The notes beneath the pieces are model-generated. The model was given only the letters and a program-made list of their open reading frames with translations. It did not search any database and was not told where the DNA came from. Shown here piece after piece: positions 57,472 through 64,000 of a DNA stretch of 64,000 bases. The stretch spans positions 8,420,641 to 8,484,640 of the forward strand of contig NC_092705.1 in assembly GCF_964275005.1 (NCBI RefSeq), in the 5' to 3' direction. The first letter of the stretch is position 1; every line of letters begins with the position of its first letter. The stretch comes from Diadema setosum. Lineage: Eukaryota > Echinodermata > Echinoidea > Diadematoida > Diadematidae. Both the position numbers and the translations under genes were made by a program.

Positions 57472-59808
57472 TATCAGAGCATTCAAATATACTGTCGGGG
57501 CATTTAGATTCACTATCGGAGTACTAGTATTCAGTTAGGAGAGAAGCACACATTTTTTCAGCAATGAGCATTGAAATTCATGTCAAGCTGGAGACGGAAT
57601 CTCGCGGTCATTCAAATTCGTGAATAGGCAACCACGTTCCAAATAACTGCATTCAATTAAAAAGAAGTTCTGAAATTAGTTAGTTTGGGGCCATGTATGT
57701 GTGTCTTTTTCACTTAGCTTTGAATCCACTGTGATCTATGATGAAGGTTATTTATTTTGCAGTATAGAGATCCACCTGTTTATTGAAAAAAAAAATGAAC
57801 TTAGGCTTCATGAAAATGAATATACAGGCACATGTCCCTCGGATAGGACATAAAATGGAGGTCCCATCTATGTGTGAGAGAGTAACAACTCATGCACCTA
57901 CCAGATCCCATTTCATTTATACATCGCAAAGAGCAGTGTGTTTAACCTGGTGAAGTGGTCCCACCTTACATCCAACTGGACCCCATGAAAGACCAGCTAT
58001 ATTTCGGCTGAATATGGGCTATTCAGCCATCTTCTTAGATGGAAAATGAAACAAACAAACAAACATTACGCACCGTATAATAGGTCTACAGACGAGCACA
58101 ATGCGGAAGGTTGGATGACACCTTCGGGAAAAATAAACTATTCGACTACATTGGAATTGATAACATGAACATTACATACGCCTTTTTTGTTTTTATTGCT
58201 ATCTTATTAGTTTACTTTTACCGGATGGGAGATCATTGTGTGTCAGTTTGTCTTTAAATTGATACATTGTCATTGTGAGGTTTTGGGCGTCGTCAGCATG
58301 CGGTACCATCAAGAAATATGATTAGATTGTGGTTGTGTTGTTTGGATTCACTGCTCATTGGACCATATTGAGATGAAAAACAAAGAATACATGAACAGAG
58401 GACAATGTAGAACCTTGAAACAATCATAATTAAACTGTAATGCAAGCCATCATTGGTTGTGGATGCCCTTTATTCTTTCTTTAAAAAAGTCTACCCCATT
58501 TTCCTCGTTAAATTGATACACGACGTAGGAATTTGATCGCCTGAAAATGAAATTGGACGCTTCAAACAAGCTCGTCGGGACCATCACATGACTATCATAT
58601 GAATTTGAATGCACGAGTTGGAAATGCAATGCTCGCATTTGGAAATTGAACGCCCAATCGTGAATTTGATTGGACGAAAACGAAATAGAACTTCCATAAA
58701 TGATGAAACTGATCGCTCGGATTCTGACTTTGAATGCCCGAATATCTTCGCGAACGTGCGCTCTGTGAATTTGAATGCACATTAATGAATTGGAATGACA
58801 AAAGTATGAAACTGACCGGGAAAACCTATTGATGATAATACATGTCATAATGACGGTCCATACACTATTCGAATGAGTTAAGTGCGTATTCTATCATTCG
58901 GAATGCTAGCATAATCATGTTTACAGTTTCACAAACACCCGCTAGTCTTTTTGTATAAGGTGTTATTATAGTATTTTGTGTTGTGCGTTTCAAGCGGTTA
59001 TTTTGTCCTTTATCATGCTACCATTATAATAGGAGTTTTCGGCACTTCATCTGCGATCTACTTCGTCTAAGTTGTAAGTCACTTGTGTGGCTCTGTGGTG
59101 GCGGCGGAGTAATCGCGACAACCAGCCGGAAGGAAGGGGCATTTCACGCAGCCGTCCGCGGAGGATGCAACCGAGGACGATCTTAAAATGAGGATGTTTC
59201 CAGCCGTAGATCACAGGGTTGACACAGGTATTGAGCGCGACAAGTTCTACCCAAATAAACCTGACGACCAGCATTCCAAGGGCGTATCCAGGCTCTTTTT
59301 CATCCCCACGGTGGACAACGACAGCCAAACTCATTGCTATTGATGGACCTATACACAAAATGAAGTAAAAGCATATCAAACAGAACAAAGTTTTGGTGAC
59401 TTTTAGCTCCATGTTTCTCTGTCGATGCGCCTGGCTGTTACTAGAGGAACTTTCAAGTGCGAGAGTCCTCTGTCTAACATGTCTGAAGATCTTGCAGTAG
59501 CTGCATAGGGTTACAAGAAAGGTAATTGTATTAGACATGAAAGTAAACAGTGCCAGAGCTTTTCCCTTGGGATGGTCGAAGGTGAAGACGCAGTGTTGTG
59601 CGGACATGTCGTATTTGATGAAGTCGTCGGGTCCAGACACCTCGAAAATCACAACTATTACAGTGGGGGAAAGCCAACAGAAGACAAGTATACATCCGAC
59701 ATTCCTCCTCGAAAAGACACGGGAGTGCGTCTCTTTCGTCTTGGTGATAAGTATGTAGCGGTTTAGAGCAACTACTGTAATTGTGAGCGACATGCAGTAA
59801 GTCGCAAT

Positions 59809-62091
59809 CAACGGCGTAAATCCATACTGAGGAGTGGGGGGGATGGTCACCATCACCACGATTACATGCCCATAACCGGACCGGCGCAGCCTTTCTTTTT
59901 TTTTGGGGGGGGGGGGGGTGGGGGGGAGAAGCTTTGTGCCCCCCTCCCCCCCCCCTCACACACACACTTTACAGGGATCGGATGCCCCACTCTTTTGCAT
60001 GAAATATAAAGTGGGAGAAAAGTGGCAACAACAACATAAAAACTTTTTGTTCTTGTTGCTTTTTTTTTTGCTTGTCAGACGACTTTCGGCGGAAAATCAG
60101 ACCTTAAAAGTAAGAAAACATTTTTTTTTTTTTTTTTTTGGGGGGGGGGGGAATATCTGTGAGAGGGAGCGGAACGACCGAACGGGGGAAGGGTGTGTAT
60201 GGGGGGGGGGGGTATCCCTCTCCCACACGAGGAAGATTTTGCATTTTCAGACCTGAAATTCAGCGATCTGGTGCTCACTTGTGGTGAAAATTTTGTTTTC
60301 TTTTCTTTAAAAAAACAGTAAGAAAAAGAAATATTCACAATATATCATTGAATGACAAAGTCGTGGTATTTCAGCTCTTGCTGTGCGACATCACTGTGAA
60401 GGCCTACTAAATAATGGGGGCTATCATCGGCGTAGACAGGATTTGATCTTAGGAGGAGCGGTTATGTGAGGGAACGAATCAAGCGAGGGGGGAGGGTATG
60501 GTAGGGGGTTTCCCCCTCCTACGGTGAAATTTTGACATTTTTCAGTCCAAAAACTGCCGTTTGTAGCTATATTCTTCGCTTTGGAAATTAAGGGGGGCAC
60601 ACCAGGCGCAACTGCTGTCAATCACTGGCAGCAACATCAGGAGAATGGCATAGCGATTAAATGCGAGCGAGCGGAGCGAGCGAGCATGAAAATTTTAACA
60701 TTTTACAGTCCAAAGACTGCCGTTTGTGGCTATACTTTTTCGCTTTGGAAATTAAGGGGGGCCGCATCAGGCGCAACTGCCGGCAATCGGGCAGCAACAT
60801 CAGAATGGCATAACGATTAAATGCGAGCGAGCGAAGCGAGTGAGCTTGAAAATTTTGATATTTTACAGTCCCACATGTCCTTTGTGGCTGTACTAGTAAT
60901 TACTGGCAGCAACATCAGGAGAATGGCATACTGATTAAATGCTAGCGAGCGAAGCGAGTGAGCTTGAAATTTTTGACATTTTCCAGTCTTAAAAACTGTC
61001 GTTTGTAGCTATGTTTCGCTTTAGAAATTAAGGGGGGCGCACCGGGTGCACCTGCTGTCAATCACTGGCAGCAACATCAGGAGAATGGCATAGCGGTTAA
61101 ATGCGAGCGAGCGGAGCGAGCGACCTTTAAAATTTTAAAATTTTACACTCCAAAAACTGCCGTTTGTAGCTATATTTTTCGCTTTTGTTTGTCCCACTTT
61201 TATTTGAGAACCATCCCCCCCCCCCATCGACGCCTCTATACATATTAGGTTGCTTTTGTTAAGTGGAAGATCTGCTGCACACTCTTTGATAAATTAGGGA
61301 ATATACGTCTATGTCAAAAGTGTACAAAGTTTATCCCTTATCCTGTATAGCGGACCTTTTGCATGTTCATGATTGCAATACAACGATCTGGTGCATATTT
61401 CTGGCGATATTTGGACAATTTTCCATTAAGAAAGTTCGAGATTTGTCCTCATCTCGGGAATTACTTGAGGGATAAATGATTTGTCTGTCTAAACACTTCC
61501 TTTGGGGCGGGGCAAATGCCCCTTTGCCCCCCATAGATTCGACGTCCCTGATCTTCCCTTGGTATGCCCATAGATGTATCCTGACTGACAAGACTGAGTC
61601 ATCAGTCACTGTCGTTTCTCAGGAATGATTCAGGAAATGGAGGGGATTCAATTATGGCGATAAAGTTGTTGTTATTGTTTGTTTGTATGTTTTCGTACAT
61701 ATTTTGCAGATGGTCCCCAGTTACTCGCGTCATAGCATGTTTATATGTAGACATATACTATTTGACGTTGTCAACGCCTGAGCCATACCTTACAAGTGCC
61801 TTACAGTGTATGTCGATGTTACTTTCTTCGCGAGCGAGCGAAGCGAGCGAGCGCTTGAGAAAATTATACATTTTCCTACAAGATAGAATACTGTTCAGCT
61901 CTGTACCTGTCTGAAGGCCCGCGTACAAACGTCATGCAATATGCCAAAATTGATACAATCACATTTCTGCTTCCTCCATTTTCCCCCTCAAAATTCAGGG
62001 GGGGATGATTGTACAGGCCATCCCCCCCTCCTCCATTTCAGGGGGGGATATATCCCCCCCCCCCCCCATCCCCCCGGGATTTACGCCCATG
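59809..62091. mobile_element. Element B2: hAT-like non-autonomous insertion in G5
   Basis: 2283 bp. Ends CAACGGCGTAAATCC and, inverted, CATGGGCGTAAATCC (13 of 15 match), with a perfect 8-bp duplication. Same family as B1 in reverse orientation; subterminal CACCATCACCACGATTACA and CCCATAACCGGAC are shared. Holds about five ~160-bp units at 60530-61195. Module order differs from B1: the CAGACCTGAAATT block lies on the other side of the tandem array. No transposase. Confidence 0.8.
60530..61195. repeat. ~160-bp tandem repeats, about five units
   Basis: Reverse-complement orientation of the array at 44100-45515 (AAACTGCCGTTTGTAGCTAT, GCGAGCGAGCG.AGCGAG words). Unit marks near 60556, 60723, 60880, 61001 and 61163; the fourth spacing is short. 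Confidence 0.8.
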
Positions 62092-62893
62092 GTCGCAATA
62101 GCAGAAAATGCGTTTGTAACCTGGCAAGTCGCATCGGAGCGTAGCCCTTTCATTAGGTTCAAATACATGGCAGACACGAATATCCAGATGAGACACATTA
62201 CTGTTTGGGAGATGCTGAGATTGATGAGGAAGATGTTCGTCGCTGTCTGAAGCTTCCTTGACATTGCGAACGCGAGAAAGATCACCAGGTTCTCAACGAT
62301 TCCGACTACCGCCGTAGTGAGTGAAAACGTACGTAGAATGACTGCAGATCTGTAGACGAAGCTAACGCTTGTGACATTCTCTCCGCTGAGCGAGCTTTCA
62401 TCCATCATCACTGACTAGAAGAAACCTGAGGGTGTCACAGTGTGATACATTATTAGATGTCACGACATACTAGTAATCAAGATTCACAACCGTGCAAAAA
62501 TGACACATTAAATTTTCTTCGTTCGCAGCATACCAGGTTCTGCTAATCAGCCATTTTCGTAATTTGAAATATGAAGTCTTACTAGATATTAAAACATAAA
62601 AGTTCACAATATTGGTTCCATACCTTGATGAATGCCATTCGTGATCAGAACAAAAACTTCGAAAATTTGACACTGACAATTCAAAATGGCAACTGACATA
62701 ATTATATAAGAAGACTCTTTTGTGGTACTCTTAAATTTTGAGGGCAAACTCAGTCGTTATGTCTATTTTTTATGGAAGATTAAATGATTTAATTACTCAT
62801 ATTCTTACGAAGATTTATCAAATGAGTTAAAGTTTATTGTCGATCCATTGGGGTGCACAAGAAAAAATAGCAGAGATTTCTAATGCTGTGCTT

Positions 62894-62985
62894 ACCGAGA
62901 AGATCGTAATCGAAGTTAAAATCTGTTGAAGAGCCTCTGGTTCTCCGTCACTCGAGTGGTTGTGTATAAATGATGGACTGGGGAG
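62894..62985 (-). promoter_or_regulatory. Conserved leader/promoter block of G5
   Basis: CACTCGAGTG at 62949-62958 with adjacent TATA-like block and donor TTCTCG|GTAAGCA at 62895-62896. Flank matches that of G3 out to about 63380 (TCTCAGCCAGTGGTTTC, AAAGATACGTCGC). Confidence 0.55.
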
Positions 62986-63380
62986 ATGGTGTCACGAAGA
63001 TATCATGAATCACAAAGTAAAGTGGATAGTTTCAATTCTTGTTGTCCTCATTGCATTTATGCATTCACTCACGCATGTACATATATGGTCCGTCCGAATG
63101 CCTCTCTGGCACATACTGTAACCTTTCGATCCATTTTGAGAAAGGGAAGTCCCTCACTTGGTCTCAGCCAGTGGTTTCGGCGCATTCTTCAATTGGAAAG
63201 ATACGTCGCAGAGACCTATAGTATTCTTTTTTATCTGGTCAATTGGTCGTTATTTTGTGGAATCAAGAGGAATAAAACTAACATTTTGGAAACAATACTT
63301 CAGAAGCACTTATAAATGATGAGACAGTGCCTTAAGTCCCTCAGTGGTAATGATCATATCTATAGTTTAAAGTGAAAACT

Positions 63381-64000
63381 AAGTTCTGGTAAGGGCCTGA
63401 GAACCCGTCTGACACCATTTCATATTTGCTTGCAATATATCGAAAGAGTCTACAAAGAAACTTACCTGGCTGACGCGGTTTGCCGGAATGATGAGTCGTT
63501 TTGGAGTACAGTAGGGGCACCAGTTTTCGACACTTTAGGACATAATGATTGATAATTCTGAATATTTACAAGATTGCCATCTCATTTTTGGTATAGATAT
63601 GGCTTGATGTGTATGCTATAAGGATACTTACATGCTTTTAGTAAAGTGTCACGGAAAAGACAACTATAACGATTTTGCCGTAGCGTCTGCGCGACATCAG
63701 ATTTCGACACCCGACACCTATTTTCGACACTAGATGGCGCTATGCTAATAATATTGGATAAGATCGCTATCAACTCGGTTATAATTGATTGACATGTCAC
63801 GTTTTGTACCGTATCTACACCTTTTTACTATTTTGAATGAATTTTCACAAAATAAATGTTATCAAAAAGCTTTTAAATGCCAATAATTTACTCATTTTTC
63901 TGATAATGTGTAATGTTTGGAAATCATGAAGTTAAAAAAAAATATTGTACATTGTATTTTCTCTTGCTTTATTAATATTCTGTAAAACACTTTCGTGTTT
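63381..64000 (-). other. Right edge, possible splice donor
   Basis: On the minus strand, CGTCAGCCAG|GTAAGTTTC at about 63462-63478 is a near-perfect donor, so an exon of a gene to the right could end here. The frame is too short to name. The words TTTCGACAC repeat near 63528, 63693 and 63721. Confidence 0.25.

Larger units (their letters stand above)
56168..58827. mobile_element. 2.7-kb TIR element, relative of 48202-49323
   Basis: Ends AGGTTTTCACGGTCAATTTC and, inverted, AGGTTTTCCCGGTCAGTTTC, continuing as ATA.TTTTGTCATTC for about 40 matching bases. Subterminal stretches are rich in CATTCAAATTC/GAATTTGAATG words. It carries two tandem GC-rich MITEs (56303-57471). No transposase was found. 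It sits in the spacer just 3' of G5. Confidence 0.6.
59047..62408 (-). pseudogene. G5: GPCR interrupted in TM3 by a 2.3-kb hAT-like insertion
   Basis: The N-terminal part is 62408-62100 (two adjacent ATGs at 62408 and 62405; MDESSLSGEN) down to TCQVTNAFSAIA in TM3. The C-terminal part is 59808-59047, resuming at IATYCMSLTITVVALNRY and ending LDEVDRR. The break coincides with an 8-bp duplication GTCGCAAT (59801-59808, 62092-62099). Apart from the insertion no stop or shift was seen: NRY, the TM3-loop Cys pair, NPVIY and the tail REMPLPSGW are present. It is therefore either a very young null allele or a polymorphic insertion. Loss by intron-like splicing of the insert is possible in principle but no good splice sites sit at its edges. 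Confidence 0.88.

Noticed and set aside
56194-57527. Arg/Ala/Gly-rich open frames
   Set aside because: They read through the CGGCCGCGGCCGAG palindromes of two MITEs on both strands.
58450-58848. 132-residue frame with repeated F/S/N words
   Set aside because: It reads the subterminal GAATTTGAATG repeats of the 2.7-kb TIR element; no domain or splice context.

Overview
The window looks like nuclear DNA from a marine invertebrate deuterostome, most likely an echinoderm. Reasons: intron-poor rhodopsin-type GPCR genes in a tandem array, dense short DNA transposons and foldback elements, CR1/L2-like LINE tails, many (AC)n, (TA)n and (CT)n tracts, and the short motif TAGGCCTAC scattered throughout. 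There are no operons, Shine-Dalgarno sites or other prokaryotic features. Species cannot be fixed from sequence alone.

Layout. 1-20 kb is gene-poor: a probable last exon of an unidentified gene near 0.83-1.14 kb, several foldback and MITE elements (2.7, 4-5.4, 5.5-6.4, 7.9-8.5, 12.6-13.1 kb), two 5'-truncated LINEs (10.5-11.3 kb minus; 16-17 kb plus) and one compact intronless gene at 14.8-15.4 kb for a papain/transglutaminase-fold-like protein. 21.6-62.4 kb holds five class A GPCR loci, all on the minus strand: G1 (21.6 kb), G2 (29.3 kb), G3 (34.8 kb), G4 (40.7-48.0 kb, pseudogene) and G5 (59.0-62.4 kb, interrupted). G1-G3 read as intact single coding exons. G2-G5 share a noncoding leader/promoter block 0.5-1.7 kb upstream of the start.

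G2-G3 and G4-G5 look like two copies of one two-gene segment. The left copy (about 28.7-36.8 kb) is compact and both genes are open. The right copy (about 39.9-63.4 kb) is swollen about threefold by at least six insertions, two of which sit inside the receptor coding sequences with clean 8-bp target duplications and hAT-like ends. The empty left copy acts as a built-in reference for dating and delimiting insertions in the right copy. This allows elements with no coding capacity to be delimited: a 1.97-kb unit with 467-bp direct repeats, a pogo-like MITE, a 1.1-kb and a 2.7-kb TIR element, and a polyA-tailed retroposon.

The receptors are probably chemosensory or orphan receptors of the kind that has expanded lineage-specifically in echinoderms; no ligand can be read from the sequence. 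The rest of the window is transposon debris and unannotated intergenic DNA.
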